DNA of 64,000 nucleotides from Pseudomonas sp. S06B 330 (GTDB lineage Bacteria; Pseudomonadota; Gammaproteobacteria; Pseudomonadales; Pseudomonadaceae). The position numbers and the translations under genes were made by a program. Of the stretch, positions 1 through 10,430 are shown piece by piece (within the stretch, counting starts at the first letter, position 1; the number at the start of each line of letters is the position of its first letter). Location: contig NZ_CP088149.1 in the NCBI RefSeq assembly GCF_002845275.2, positions 4,956,501 to 5,020,500 on the forward strand, read 5' to 3'. The notes beneath the pieces are model-generated. The model did no database searches, was not told the origin of the DNA, and saw only the letters and a list, made by a program, of their open reading frames with translations.

Positions 1-55
1 AACCATCACGGACATTTTCACGGGCCGGCAGTTTACCCCTGCCCGGCCCCGGCGC

Positions 56-523
56 TCAACGCGCGCGTACCGCTCCGGTATGTAGATCGGCCCAGATGTG
101 GCCGTTGCCGTAGCTGAGGAATTGCACATAGACGGTATCGTTGCGCAACAGATCGAGGATCACCCGGTACTGGCTCAGCGGGTAATTGAGGTTCAGGGTT
201 TTGCTTTTGCCGTCAAACACCGGCTTTTTCAGGCTTTTGCTTTCGCCATCGAACGTGATCAGTACCTGGTTGGCGCTTGTGCCTTTACTCAAAGGCTTGC
301 CCTTGAGGCGCAAGGTCAATGGCGAAGTCACGGGAATCGGTTGCTGGTTGGACTGACGTTGATTGCCCACCACCACCGAATAGCTGGTGACCTGTAGCAA
401 TTGCTGGGTTTCAACGGCGTCCTGGCGCAGGGACAGGTCATCAGGCGGCAGGAATTGGCTGTGCAAAGGGGCTGCAGCCAGGGGCATGCTCAACAGCAGA
501 AGAAGAGGAACAATCGCACGCAT
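56..523 (-). CDS. Exported hypothetical protein, 155 aa
   Basis: The product starts with a clear Sec signal peptide: basic residue 2, a leucine-rich core and an AAA cleavage region near residue 17. The rest is a small hydrophilic periplasmic protein, rich in Ser, Lys and Gln, with alternating hydrophobic residues that suggest beta structure. No catalytic motif is visible. I chose the ATG at 523 because it puts the signal peptide at the N-terminus; an upstream in-frame start at 550 would add nine polar residues. It follows the cupin gene on the same strand after a 36-base gap, so it may be the last gene of that transcript. I recognise it only as a conserved Pseudomonas unknown and infer no function. 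Confidence 0.75.
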   Translation of the reverse strand: MRAIVPLLLLLSMPLAAAPLHSQFLPPDDLSLRQDAVETQQLLQVTSYSVVVGNQRQSNQQPIPVTSPLTLRLKGKPLSKGTSANQVLITFDGESKSLKKPVFDGKSKTLNLNYPLSQYRVILDLLRNDTVYVQFLSYGNGHIWADLHTGAVRAR

Positions 524-559
524 GACAGGCTCCTTGGTACGGCCTGGCACTCTAGCACG

Positions 560-1033
560 TCACTCGAAGTGCGTGCGCATCCAGGCCTGATAGTCGGCAA
601 CACCAGGTTCACCTTCGCGCGGCGCCCAACTCGCCAATTCCCCTTCGCCTACCGGGCGATAAGGGCCGGACTTGCACTCGAACATCACGCTGTCTGCCTC
701 CAGCACCACCAGACCGTGAAAGGTACCCGGCGCCAGATCAACACCTAAGCAATCGCCACCGACCTGCATGACCCGTTTATCGATGACTGTGCCCTGCTCA
801 TCAAAGATCAACAGGCCCAGCTTGCCACGCAGCACAATCAGGCATTCAGCCTTATCGGCAGACAGGTGCCGGTGCGGCGGAATATAGGTGCCAGGCTGCA
901 GGCCAACCGCCATGCGATGGCAAGGCTCTTCCATTTCATGAAAATTGTGATGCTGGCGACTGCGCGGATTAGCCGCAGCCTTGGCAGCCAGCTCGGCAAA
1001 CAACGCGAGGTCGAGAAATCCGGGCTGGCGCAT
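560..1033 (-). CDS. WbuC-family cupin fold metalloprotein
   Basis: This 157-residue protein has the layout of the WbuC family of small cupins. A conserved N-terminal part contains an R-x-H-H-N-x-H segment near residue 27. It is followed by cupin motif 1 around residues 48-63 (G-T-Y-x-P-P-H-R-H, then an E downstream) and the second motif with G-T-F-H-G-L near residue 102. The paired His and Glu residues are the expected metal ligands. WbuC members are often linked to O-antigen or polysaccharide loci, but the substrate is unknown. It lies five bases downstream of hpt on the same strand, so the two are probably co-transcribed. The family call is firm and the biochemical role is open. Confidence 0.8.
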   Translation of the reverse strand: MRQPGFLDLALFAELAAKAAANPRSRQHHNFHEMEEPCHRMAVGLQPGTYIPPHRHLSADKAECLIVLRGKLGLLIFDEQGTVIDKRVMQVGGDCLGVDLAPGTFHGLVVLEADSVMFECKSGPYRPVGEGELASWAPREGEPGVADYQAWMRTHFE

Positions 1034-1038
1034 GGGAT

Positions 1039-1596
1039 TCAGAGCCCTTTAACCGCGTAAATACCATTGGCGTTGCGCCAGTAACCCTTGTAGTCCATGC
1101 CATAGCCAAACACGTAACGGTCCACACAGCTCAGGCCACAGAAGTCGGCTTTAAGCTCGGCACTGGCCTTGCGGTCATGATCCTTGTCGATCAGCACGGC
1201 AGTGTGCACGGCGCGAGCTCCGGAATGTTTGCAGAAGTCGATGATGGCGCTGAGCGTGTGACCTTCATCAAGGATGTCATCGATGATCAGCACATCGCGG
1301 TCAATGAAGGAGACTTCCGGCTTGGCTTTCCAGAACAGATCACCACCGCTGGTCTGATTGCGATAGCGCGTAGCGTGCAGGTACGACGACTCCAGCGGGA
1401 ACTGCAGGTGGGTCAACAGCTTGCCAGCGAAAATCAGGCCACCGTTCATCACACAGAACACCACCGGGTTACTCTCGGCTAGAACGTCGCTGATCTGCGC
1501 GCCAACGCGGGCGATGGCAGCCTCGACTTCGGCTTCGGTGTACAGGCAGTCAGCCTCTCGCATGACTTGACGGATATGCTCGAGATCAGCGGACAT
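1039..1596 (-). CDS. hpt: Hypoxanthine-guanine phosphoribosyltransferase
   Basis: This is a cytoplasmic purine-salvage enzyme that joins hypoxanthine or guanine to PRPP, giving IMP or GMP. The PRPP-binding signature V-L-I-I-D-D-I-L-D-E-G-H-T-L is at residues 102-115, and the 185-residue length fits the pseudomonad enzyme. I chose the ATG at 1596 (MSADLEH) over the in-frame start at 1635 because the extra 13 residues are not family-like. The gene is divergent from upp, so purine and pyrimidine salvage share a 164-base intergenic region. The WbuC cupin gene follows immediately. Confidence 0.93.
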   Translation of the reverse strand: MSADLEHIRQVMREADCLYTEAEVEAAIARVGAQISDVLAESNPVVFCVMNGGLIFAGKLLTHLQFPLESSYLHATRYRNQTSGGDLFWKAKPEVSFIDRDVLIIDDILDEGHTLSAIIDFCKHSGARAVHTAVLIDKDHDRKASAELKADFCGLSCVDRYVFGYGMDYKGYWRNANGIYAVKGL

Positions 1597-1712
1597 GGCG
1601 CTCTCCAGGGGGCTGCAATTGTGAAAAGCGGGCAAAGGTACGCATCCAAGGGCGCCAGATCAAGCATTTATGGACTAACGTCCAGAATGCCTATAGGACA
1701 CACACGGCTGAA

Positions 1713-1737
1713 TAGATTAATCTACCGCGGTTTTTTT
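1713..1737 (+). promoter_or_regulatory. Palindrome and T-tract in the upp leader
   Basis: A perfect 12-base palindrome TAGATTAATCTA (1713-1724) is followed by CCGCGG and a run of seven T residues (1731-1737), just upstream of the upp start. It could be a regulator site or part of a leader that affects transcription. The stem alone is too weak to be a confident terminator. Confidence 0.3.
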
Positions 1738-1760
1738 GCCCGCCCCCCGGAGCTTTCCCT

Positions 1761-2399
1761 ATGCCTACCCGTGAGATCCGCCATCCGCTGATCCGTCACA
1801 AGCTCGGCCTGATGCGCCGCGCTGATATCAGCACCAAGAATTTCCGCGAACTCGCCCAGGAAGTCGGCACGCTCCTGACCTACGAGGCCACCAAAGACCT
1901 GCCACTCGAAACCTATGAAATAGATGGCTGGTGCGGCAAGGTCCAGGTCGAGAAAATCGCCGGTAAGAAGATTACTGTAGTACCGATCCTGCGCGCTGGT
2001 ATCGGCATGCTCGACGGTGTGCTCAGCCTGATTCCAGGCGCCAAGGTCAGCGCTGTGGGTGTTGCCCGTAACGAGGAAACCCTCGAAGCGCATACCTACC
2101 TGGAAAAGCTCGCCCCGGAAATCGACGAGCGCCTGGCGCTGATCATCGATCCGATGCTCGCCACCGGCGGTTCCATGGTCGCCACCATTGACCTGCTGAA
2201 AAAAGCGGGCTGCAAAGACATCCGCGCGATGGTCCTGGTTGCAGCGCCCGAAGGCATCGCCGTGGTCGAGAAAGCACACCCCGATGTACAGATCTACACC
2301 GCCTCGATCGACGAGCGCCTGAACGAACATGGCTACATCATCCCGGGCCTGGGCGATGCCGGCGACAAGATCTTCGGCACCAAGCAGAAGGACGCCTGA
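1761..2399 (+). CDS. upp: Uracil phosphoribosyltransferase
   Basis: This enzyme converts uracil and PRPP to UMP and diphosphate in pyrimidine salvage. The 212-residue protein has the family's PRPP loop [11 protein letters not shown] at about residues 128-138. It also has the C-terminal uracil-binding stretch containing [10 protein letters not shown]. The uracil permease gene starts two bases after its stop, so uptake and phosphoribosylation are almost certainly translated from one mRNA. The divergent neighbour is hpt. Confidence 0.96.
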   Translation: MPTREIRHPLIRHKLGLMRRADISTKNFRELAQEVGTLLTYEATKDLPLETYEIDGWCGKVQVEKIAGKKITVVPILRAGIGMLDGVLSLIPGAKVSAVGVARNEETLEAHTYLEKLAPEIDERLALIIDPMLATGGSMVATIDLLKKAGCKDIRAMVLVAAPEGIAVVEKAHPDVQIYTASIDERLNEHGYIIPGLGDAGDKIFGTKQKDA

Positions 2400-2401
2400 G
2401 C

Positions 2402-3676
2402 ATGCAGCAGGAGTTCAACGACCCGCTCTGGCGCCAGGTCCTCTCCGGCGCGCAAATGCTCTTCGTCGCCTTTGGCGCGTTGGTGCTGATGCCGCTGATC
2501 ACCGGCCTTGACCCTAACGTCGCGCTGTTCACTGCGGGTTTGGGAACTCTGCTGTTTCAGGTAGTGACCGGGCGTCAGGTCCCGGTATTTCTGGCTTCGA
2601 GCTTTGCCTTCATTACCCCGATCATTCTTGCCAAGGGTCAGTTCGGCCTGGCTGAGACCATGGGCGGGGTGATGGCGGCAGGTTTTGTCTACACGTTCCT
2701 CGGCCTGGCGGTGAAAATCAAAGGCACCGGTTTTATCGATCGCCTGCTGCCGCCGGTAGTCATCGGCCCTGTGATTATTTCGATCGGCCTGGCCATGGCG
2801 CCGATTGCCGCCAACATGGCCATGGGCAAAGCCGGTGACGGTACCGAGCTGCTGCCCTACAGCACGGCGATGCTGATCTCGATGCCGGCGCTGCTGACCA
2901 CCTTGATCGTCGCAGTGTTCGGCAAAGGCATCTTCCGCCTGGTTCCGATTATTGCTGGCGTGCTGGTTGGCTTTGCTCTGTCGTTCTACTTCGGCGTAGT
3001 CGATACCGCCAAGATTGCCGCCGCCCCTTGGCTGGCCCTGCCACACTTCACGGCACCGGCGTTCAACTGGCAGGCGATCCTGTTCATTGTTCCGGTTGCC
3101 CTGGCACCAGCGATCGAGCATATCGGTGGCGTGATTGCCGTCGGTAGTGTGACCGGCCGCGATTACCTGAAAAAGCCTGGCTTGCACCGCACCCTGCTCG
3201 GTGATGGTATCGCCACCACTACGGCCGGCCTGTTCGGTGGCCCACCCAACACCACTTACGCCGAAGTCACTGGCGCGGTAATGCTGACCAAGAACTACAA
3301 CCCGAAGATCATGACCTGGGCGGCGATTTTCGCCATCACCCTGGCGTTCATTGGCAAGTTCGGTGCATTACTGCAGAGCATCCCGGTGCCGGTGATGGGC
3401 GGGATTCTGTGCTTGCTGTTCGGCTCGATTGCGGCTGTGGGCATGAACACCATGATCCGCCACAAGATCGACCTGAGCGAAGCACGCAACCTGGTGATCG
3501 TCTCGGTGACGCTGGTGTTCGGCATCGGCGGCGTGCTTGTGGGTAGCGGTACTGGCCCGGATGACTGGGGACTTAAAGGCATTGCACTGTGTGCGGTGGT
3601 TGCCATTGCCTTGAACTTGCTGCTGCCAGGTAACGACGGCTGGAAGAAAAAGGCGCTGGACGATCAGTTGCCTTGA
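2402..3676 (+). CDS. uraA: Uracil-xanthine permease (NCS2 family)
   Basis: This is an inner-membrane proton symporter of the nucleobase/ascorbate NCS2 family, 424 residues, with about 14 hydrophobic segments throughout. Family marks visible are the A-I-E-H-I-G-G region near residue 240 and the G-G-P-P-N-T-T-Y-A-E segment near residue 280, which includes the conserved substrate-site Glu. It starts two bases after upp, so uracil import is coupled to UMP synthesis. Xanthine transport is possible by family, but the upp linkage favours uracil. A REP-like hairpin follows the stop codon. Confidence 0.93.
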   Translation: MQQEFNDPLWRQVLSGAQMLFVAFGALVLMPLITGLDPNVALFTAGLGTLLFQVVTGRQVPVFLASSFAFITPIILAKGQFGLAETMGGVMAAGFVYTFLGLAVKIKGTGFIDRLLPPVVIGPVIISIGLAMAPIAANMAMGKAGDGTELLPYSTAMLISMPALLTTLIVAVFGKGIFRLVPIIAGVLVGFALSFYFGVVDTAKIAAAPWLALPHFTAPAFNWQAILFIVPVALAPAIEHIGGVIAVGSVTGRDYLKKPGLHRTLLGDGIATTTAGLFGGPPNTTYAEVTGAVMLTKNYNPKIMTWAAIFAITLAFIGKFGALLQSIPVPVMGGILCLLFGSIAAVGMNTMIRHKIDLSEARNLVIVSVTLVFGIGGVLVGSGTGPDDWGLKGIALCAVVAIALNLLLPGNDGWKKKALDDQLP

Positions 3677-3710
3677 CCTGAACGCCTACTGGGCTGTTCT
3701 GCAGCCTATC

Positions 3711-3751
3711 GGCTCCCACATTTCCTGTGGGAGCCGGCCTTGCCGGCGCTG
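3711..3751. repeat. REP-type palindrome between uraA and hemH
   Basis: A perfect 10-base stem GGCTCCCACA / TGTGGGAGCC (3711-3720 and 3726-3735) is followed by GGCCTTGCCGGCG. The same GCTCCCACA...TGTGGGAGC core occurs at 40036-40094 and in looser form at 45838-45924. It sits between the convergent ends of uraA and hemH, where it could also act as a bidirectional terminator. Confidence 0.75.
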
Positions 3752-3772
3752 GACCGCGAGGCGTTCCCAGGT

Positions 3773-4789
3773 TCAACCCGCCTGAACACAAAGCGTGTTC
3801 AACGCCTGCGCCCATTGCGGGTGATCATTCAAGCAAGGCACCAATACCAACTCCTCCCCGCCTGCCGCAACAAACTGCTCACGGCCACGATCACCGATCT
3901 CTTCCAGCGTCTCGATACAGTCGGCGACAAAGGCCGGGCACATGACCAGCAGCTTCTTCACCCCTGATTTTCCCAGTTCATCCAACCGCGTTTCGGTGTA
4001 GGGCTCAATCCACTTAGCCCGCCCCAGCCGCGACTGAAACGACACCGACCACTTGCCATCGGGAATGCCCATCTGCCGGGCAAACGCCTGGGCGGTGCGC
4101 AGACACTGCCCGCGATAACACACTGCAAGCATCTCGGGCGAGGAATCCCGACAGCAGTCGGCGGCCTGGAAATCATGCGTGCCCGTCGGATCGAGCTTCT
4201 TCAAATGGCGCTCGGGCAAGCCATGGAAGCTCAGCAACAGGTGGTCATAATCCTGCTCAAGGTACGGCCGGGCACTGGCCACCAACGCATCGATGTATTC
4301 AGGACGGTCATAGAACGGCTGCAGCACGGCCATCTGCAACGGCAGTTTCTGTTCAGCGAGTACCTGCCGAGCCTGCTCGATCACCGTCGTCACGGTGCTG
4401 TCGGCAAATTGCGGGTAAAGGGGTGCGAGCGTGACCTTCTTCACACCCTGAGCAGCCAGTCGCGCCAACACTGTCGGCAACGACGGCTCCCCATAGCGCA
4501 TGGCAATTTCCACCGGGCCGTGGCACCACTGCTCACGCATCGCCTCCTGCAAGCGACGGGTCAACACTACCAGTGGCGAGCCTTCATCCCACCAAATCGA
4601 GGCATAGGCGTGGGCCGACTGCTCAGGTCGCTTGATCAGGATCAGCGATACCAGCAAGCGCCGTACTGGCCAAGGCAGGTCGATGACATAGGGGTCCATC
4701 AGAAACTGATTGAGGTAGCGGCGCACATCGGCCACCGACGTGGAGGCCGGCGAACCCAGGTTGACCAGCAGCAGAGCGTGATCGGTCAT
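3773..4789 (-). CDS. hemH: Ferrochelatase
   Basis: This enzyme inserts ferrous iron into protoporphyrin IX, the last step of heme synthesis. The 338-residue product has the typical start L-L-L-V-N-L-G-S-P near residue 5 and the signature [10 protein letters not shown] near residue 190, with the catalytic His. A Cys-rich stretch (A-D-C-C-R-D and later C-Y-R-G-Q-C) follows. The long upstream in-frame extension to 5041 runs into the neighbouring gene in another frame and is not part of hemH; I chose the ATG at 4789. The TIGR01777 epimerase gene ends 13 bases upstream on the same strand, suggesting a two-gene operon. Confidence 0.94.
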   Translation of the reverse strand: MTDHALLLVNLGSPASTSVADVRRYLNQFLMDPYVIDLPWPVRRLLVSLILIKRPEQSAHAYASIWWDEGSPLVVLTRRLQEAMREQWCHGPVEIAMRYGEPSLPTVLARLAAQGVKKVTLAPLYPQFADSTVTTVIEQARQVLAEQKLPLQMAVLQPFYDRPEYIDALVASARPYLEQDYDHLLLSFHGLPERHLKKLDPTGTHDFQAADCCRDSSPEMLAVCYRGQCLRTAQAFARQMGIPDGKWSVSFQSRLGRAKWIEPYTETRLDELGKSGVKKLLVMCPAFVADCIETLEEIGDRGREQFVAAGGEELVLVPCLNDHPQWAQALNTLCVQAG

Positions 4790-4802
4790 GCAACGTCCTA
4801 TT

Positions 4803-6880
<2,078 letters not shown>

Positions 6881-6908
6881 CGGTAAAATCTCGCAACTTT
6901 GATAGTTC

Positions 6909-6932
6909 TGTACAATAATTTCATTTTGTACA
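6909..6932 (+). promoter_or_regulatory. LitR/CarH-type operator (second copy)
   Basis: TGTACA at 6909-6914 and again at 6927-6932 are separated by exactly 12 bases, a perfect direct repeat of the half-site. It is 20 bases upstream of the ATG of the DUF1722 gene that leads into photolyase and the SDR. Together with 5821-5844 it points to coordinated control of the cluster by a LitR/PplR-type MerR protein encoded outside the window. Confidence 0.7.
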
Positions 6933-6951
6933 AGATTATTTGAAGCCTGCC

Positions 6952-7509
6952 ATGGACATTTTTTGCCAGCAGCACCGAGATTTCCCCCTCGAAGAACAGG
7001 ATCAAATACGCGACCCGGTGCTGTGGGAGAACCTCATCATCCGTGTCCGCGCCTTCACCGCGTGGCAGCAACTGCTAGCCAGAGGCCTCAGCCGCAGCGC
7101 GCTGATCAACTTTCATTCGCGCTATAAGTACCAATTGATGGCCAATAACCCAGAACAGTACAAAGTGCTGGGGAAACTACTGGGCAGCATGACGTACGAC
7201 GATGATCCGCAGGTGCTTGGCCCTCGCTACTTCAGCCAACTGATGCAGGCACTACGCCGCTGTGCCACACGCGGCACTCACACTAACGTGCTCCTGCACC
7301 TGAGCGGCTACCTGCGCAAGTCGCTGAGCCAAGACGAACGCCAGGAAATGCGTCAGCTGATCAGCCAATATCACGCCGGCACCGTGCCCCTGAAGGTTCC
7401 GTTGACTCGCCTCAAGCAGCACCTGTGCCGTCATCCCAATGCCTATCTGACACATCAGGTTTACCTGGATCCGCCTTCGCAGAATCTGAACGTGCGCAAT
7501 GCAATGTGA
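6952..7509 (+). CDS. DUF1722 (YbgA) protein lacking the DUF523 domain
   Basis: The 185-residue product is a DUF1722/YbgA domain. Marks are S-R-S-A-L-I-N-F-H-S-R-Y-K near residue 47, Y-K-V-L-G near 69 and T-N-V-L-L-H-L-S-G-Y near 104. It is adjacent to photolyase, as ybgA is in E. coli. From memory, the usual Pseudomonas gene here encodes a DUF523-DUF1722 fusion of about 320 residues; here the first half is absent. The start region still resembles the linker between the two domains (P-x-E-E-x-x-x-x-x-D-P-V-L-x-E-N), which suggests a 5' deletion. I chose the ATG at 6952 because upstream there is only a TTG. The function of the domain is unknown; its linkage suggests a photodamage response. Confidence 0.82.
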   Translation: MDIFCQQHRDFPLEEQDQIRDPVLWENLIIRVRAFTAWQQLLARGLSRSALINFHSRYKYQLMANNPEQYKVLGKLLGSMTYDDDPQVLGPRYFSQLMQALRRCATRGTHTNVLLHLSGYLRKSLSQDERQEMRQLISQYHAGTVPLKVPLTRLKQHLCRHPNAYLTHQVYLDPPSQNLNVRNAM

Positions 7510-7616
7510 ACAGACGCCACAACCTGCTCACACAACGGCATGAATGGCAAAAGCAACGAAACGTCCAGCGGACCAAACGGTCAGCAATTACAAGAGCACA
7601 ATTCACGGGGAGCACC

Positions 7617-9062
7617 ATGCAACTGATCTGGCTGCGCAGTGACCTGCGCGTACACGACAACACCGCGCTGTCGGCGGCCTGCACCCAGGGGCCAACCTTG
7701 GCCGTCTGGCTTATCAGTGCCCAGCAGTGGCACAGCCACGATGACGCCCCATGCAAAATCGATTTCTGGCTACGCAATCTAAGGGTCCTGCGCGAGCAGC
7801 TTGGTGCATTGAACATTCCGCTACTGGTGCGGGAGGCCGATACCTGGGACAAGGCCCCCGACGTGCTCTTGCAGATCTGCCGAGAACATCAAGTGCAGGC
7901 ACTGCACCTGAATGAAGAATATGGTGTCAATGAAAGTCGCCGCGATCAGGCCGTCCGCCAGACATTGACACAAGCAGGCATCGCCGTGCAGTGCTACCTG
8001 GATCAGTTGTTGTTCAGACCTGGAAGTATCCTCACCCGCAGTGGTGGTTACTTCCAGGTGTTCAGCCAGTTTCGCAAGGCCTGTTACCAGCGCTTGCACA
8101 TGAGCGTCCCCAATCTGCAATGCTTGCCAACGCCTCAGGCGCCGTTAGCAATTGCCAGCGACACGATTCCCGCCCAAGTGGCAGGGTTCGAGCCACCCGC
8201 TTCCAGCCTGAGCGAACTGTGGCCAGCAGGGGAAACCGAGGCCGAAACGCGCCTGCAGCGCTTTATCGACGAATCCGTTGAGGACTATCAGCAGCAACGC
8301 GATTTTCCCGCTGTCACGGGCACTAGCCAACTCTCGCCTTACCTCGCAGCCGGGGTCATTTCCCCTCGTCAATGCCTGCATCGGGCGCTGGCGCACAACC
8401 TGGGTGAGTTTGACAGTGGTAACCAAGGGCTGGTGACCTGGATCAATGAGCTGCTCTGGCGTGAGTTCTACAAACACATCCTCCACGGCTATCCCCGTGT
8501 GTCGCGCCACCGCGCCTTCCGCCAGGAAACCGAGGCACTGCCCTGGCGTCATGCGCCCGAGGAGTTAAAAGCCTGGCAGGAGGGCCGTACCGGTATCCCG
8601 ATCATTGACGCGGCCATGCGCCAACTGCTCGCCACTGGCTGGATGCACAACCGCCTGCGGATGGTTGTGGCGATGTTTTTGACCAAGAACCTGTTGATCG
8701 ACTGGCGCGAAGGCGAGCGTTTTTTCATGCGCCACCTAATTGATGGTGACCTGGCGGCCAACAATGGTGGCTGGCAGTGGAGTGCCTCCACAGGAACCGA
8801 TGCGGTGCCCTACTTCCGGATTTTCAATCCGGTCAGCCAATCCCGTCGCTTCGACAGCCAAGGCTTTTTCATCAGGCGCTGGCTACCCGAACGGGTGGAC
8901 GTCGACGACAAAAATATTCATTTACCCATGCTATTTGATGGGCTTTTTGCTACAACTCAATACCCACTACCGATTGTGGACCTCGCAAGCAGTCGCCAAC
9001 GTGCCTTAGTTGCTTTCAAGAATTTATCCACGCGGCAGTTTGAGGAATCGCATCTTGAGTAA
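7617..9062 (+). CDS. phrB: Deoxyribodipyrimidine photolyase
   Basis: This light-driven enzyme repairs cyclobutane pyrimidine dimers using FAD and an antenna chromophore. The 481-residue protein has the N-terminal antenna domain (W-L-R-S-D-L-R-V-H-D-N at residues 4-14). The C-terminal FAD domain has W-I-N-E-L-L-W-R-E-F-Y near 276, T-G-I-P-I-I-D-A-A-M-R near 325 and W-S-A-S-T-G-T-D near 387. I chose the ATG at 7617, after GGGGAGCACC; the longer in-frame reading from 7425 overlaps the DUF1722 gene. The 107-base gap from DUF1722 is where a MerR/LitR regulator gene would normally be expected; I see no reading frame for one there. Confidence 0.96.
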   Translation: MQLIWLRSDLRVHDNTALSAACTQGPTLAVWLISAQQWHSHDDAPCKIDFWLRNLRVLREQLGALNIPLLVREADTWDKAPDVLLQICREHQVQALHLNEEYGVNESRRDQAVRQTLTQAGIAVQCYLDQLLFRPGSILTRSGGYFQVFSQFRKACYQRLHMSVPNLQCLPTPQAPLAIASDTIPAQVAGFEPPASSLSELWPAGETEAETRLQRFIDESVEDYQQQRDFPAVTGTSQLSPYLAAGVISPRQCLHRALAHNLGEFDSGNQGLVTWINELLWREFYKHILHGYPRVSRHRAFRQETEALPWRHAPEELKAWQEGRTGIPIIDAAMRQLLATGWMHNRLRMVVAMFLTKNLLIDWREGERFFMRHLIDGDLAANNGGWQWSASTGTDAVPYFRIFNPVSQSRRFDSQGFFIRRWLPERVDVDDKNIHLPMLFDGLFATTQYPLPIVDLASSRQRALVAFKNLSTRQFEESHLE

Positions 9063-9759
9063 CCCGATGGCCAGAAGAGTCTGGATTAGCGGTGCCAGCA
9101 GCGGCCTTGGGCTGGAGCTGGTCGAACAATTACTGGAACAAGGTGCACAGGTTGCAGCCAGTGGCCCCAGCGCTGAAGCATTGCAGGCTCTGGCTCGCCA
9201 GTTCGCTTCCCGATTGCTATTGCTCGATAGCAACCTGACCGAGCCGTTTGCGGCGCAGCAGGCGGCTAAACACATTGCTGATCGCTGGGGGGCGCTTGAT
9301 TGCCTGATCATCAATGCCGGGACGTGTGACTATCTGGCACCGGATACGCCGGCGGCAGCCATGTTCGAAGGTATTGTCAGAAGTAATCTAAGTGCATCCA
9401 GACATTGCCTGGAAAACGCCTTGGCACTCCTGCAGCATGGTCGTTCGCCACAGGTAGTCGGTATTCTCAGTCGCTATTCATCGTTGCAACTGGGTGACCC
9501 CAGACAACCGGCAACCTCAGACAACAGCGTGATGCAGTTGCTGAATGCCCAACGCACCGCTCTTGCCGCCAAGTCCATCGGACTGACGATCGTTGCGCCC
9601 AAGAGTTTGAATTATTCGCAGACGCCGGTGCAAGTTACCCCGCAAGGCTGGACTGCACAAAGCGCCGCAACGGCGATCCTTGAGCGACTGCCTGATCGCT
9701 CAGCCAACCTGGTTCTCGAAGCGCTGCAACTGAACAGTCTCTGGCCGCTTCCCAGGTAA
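9055..9759 (+). CDS. Short-chain dehydrogenase/reductase
   Basis: This classical SDR of about 234 residues has the cofactor motif I-S-G-A-S-S-G-L-G-L near its start and an I-I-N-A-G-T-C motif around residue 85. The catalytic region is shifted: instead of a clear Y-x-x-x-K there is Q-R-T-A-L-A-A-K, so the usual Tyr appears to be missing. I chose the TTG at 9055 because GAGGAA lies seven bases upstream; the ATG at 9067 is too far from that site. The start overlaps the photolyase stop, which implies translational coupling. The substrate is unknown. It is probably the last gene of the light-response transcript, since a convergent hairpin follows. Confidence 0.83.
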   Translation: MSNPMARRVWISGASSGLGLELVEQLLEQGAQVAASGPSAEALQALARQFASRLLLLDSNLTEPFAAQQAAKHIADRWGALDCLIINAGTCDYLAPDTPAAAMFEGIVRSNLSASRHCLENALALLQHGRSPQVVGILSRYSSLQLGDPRQPATSDNSVMQLLNAQRTALAAKSIGLTIVAPKSLNYSQTPVQVTPQGWTAQSAATAILERLPDRSANLVLEALQLNSLWPLPR

Positions 9760-9764
9760 GCTGC

Positions 9765-9787
9765 GGCCCTGCGAACAATGCAGGGCC
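9765..9787. terminator. Hairpin between SDR and pagL
   Basis: A perfect 8-base stem GGCCCTGC / GCAGGGCC with a seven-base loop sits between the convergent ends of the SDR gene and pagL. It has no long T-run, so terminator function is likely but not certain. Confidence 0.5.
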
Positions 9788-9796
9788 GATGTAGCT

Positions 9797-10315
9797 TTAC
9801 AGCGACATACGGTAATGAAGTGTGTAGTTTTCTACACCATCGTTAGGCGTTTGCAATCCGGCATTTGAGTAATGAATTGCGCGAATGCCAATCTCATGTC
9901 CACCGGCAAAACGCAGACCGAAACCAATGCGGTCTTCGAACTGGAAAGACGATCCCAATTTGTTATCTTCAACTTCGGTGCTGGAGAAAGCTGCGACACC
10001 GATGCCGGCTTCTATATAAGGTTTTATCGACTCGCCAGCAAACTCATAGACGAATACCGGCGCAAAGGAAAGACTGTGGTTACTTGCCGTCTCGTCACCT
10101 TCCCAATAGGTGTATCCGGCATCCCAATAACCGGTAAGCCGACCAATGCTGCTCTCCCACCAGTTGCTATCCCAATTCGATTGAAGGCCTAGGCGATAGG
10201 TCATGGTCGAGTCGCCAGTCTGTCCCAGCGCAAACGTGATATCAGCAGCTTGAGTTGTAAAAGATTGCCCCAGGGTCACGGCCGCAACTGCAGCCAAACA
10301 AAGCAGTTTCTTCAT
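9797..10315 (-). CDS. pagL: Lipid A 3-O-deacylase PagL
   Basis: This outer-membrane beta-barrel enzyme removes the 3-O acyl chain from lipid A, lowering endotoxicity. The 172-residue precursor has a signal peptide ending near residue 23. The catalytic H-Y-S motif is at residues 148-150 and a Glu lies at 162. The His-Ser gap of two and the Ser-Glu gap of twelve match the PagL triad. The C-terminus ends in an aromatic beta strand, as expected for a barrel. I chose the ATG at 10315 to begin at the signal peptide. It stands alone, convergent with the SDR gene. Confidence 0.92.
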   Translation of the reverse strand: MKKLLCLAAVAAVTLGQSFTTQAADITFALGQTGDSTMTYRLGLQSNWDSNWWESSIGRLTGYWDAGYTYWEGDETASNHSLSFAPVFVYEFAGESIKPYIEAGIGVAAFSSTEVEDNKLGSSFQFEDRIGFGLRFAGGHEIGIRAIHYSNAGLQTPNDGVENYTLHYRMSL

Positions 10316-10430
10316 GAGAAACGTCCTTTTTCCTAATGCTAATGTTGATTCTTTTGCCTCGTCGGACAAAATTTATAGAAATCGATAGTACGGCGTTAGT
10401 TCACAATATCCTGAGTGTTTTTCACACTTT

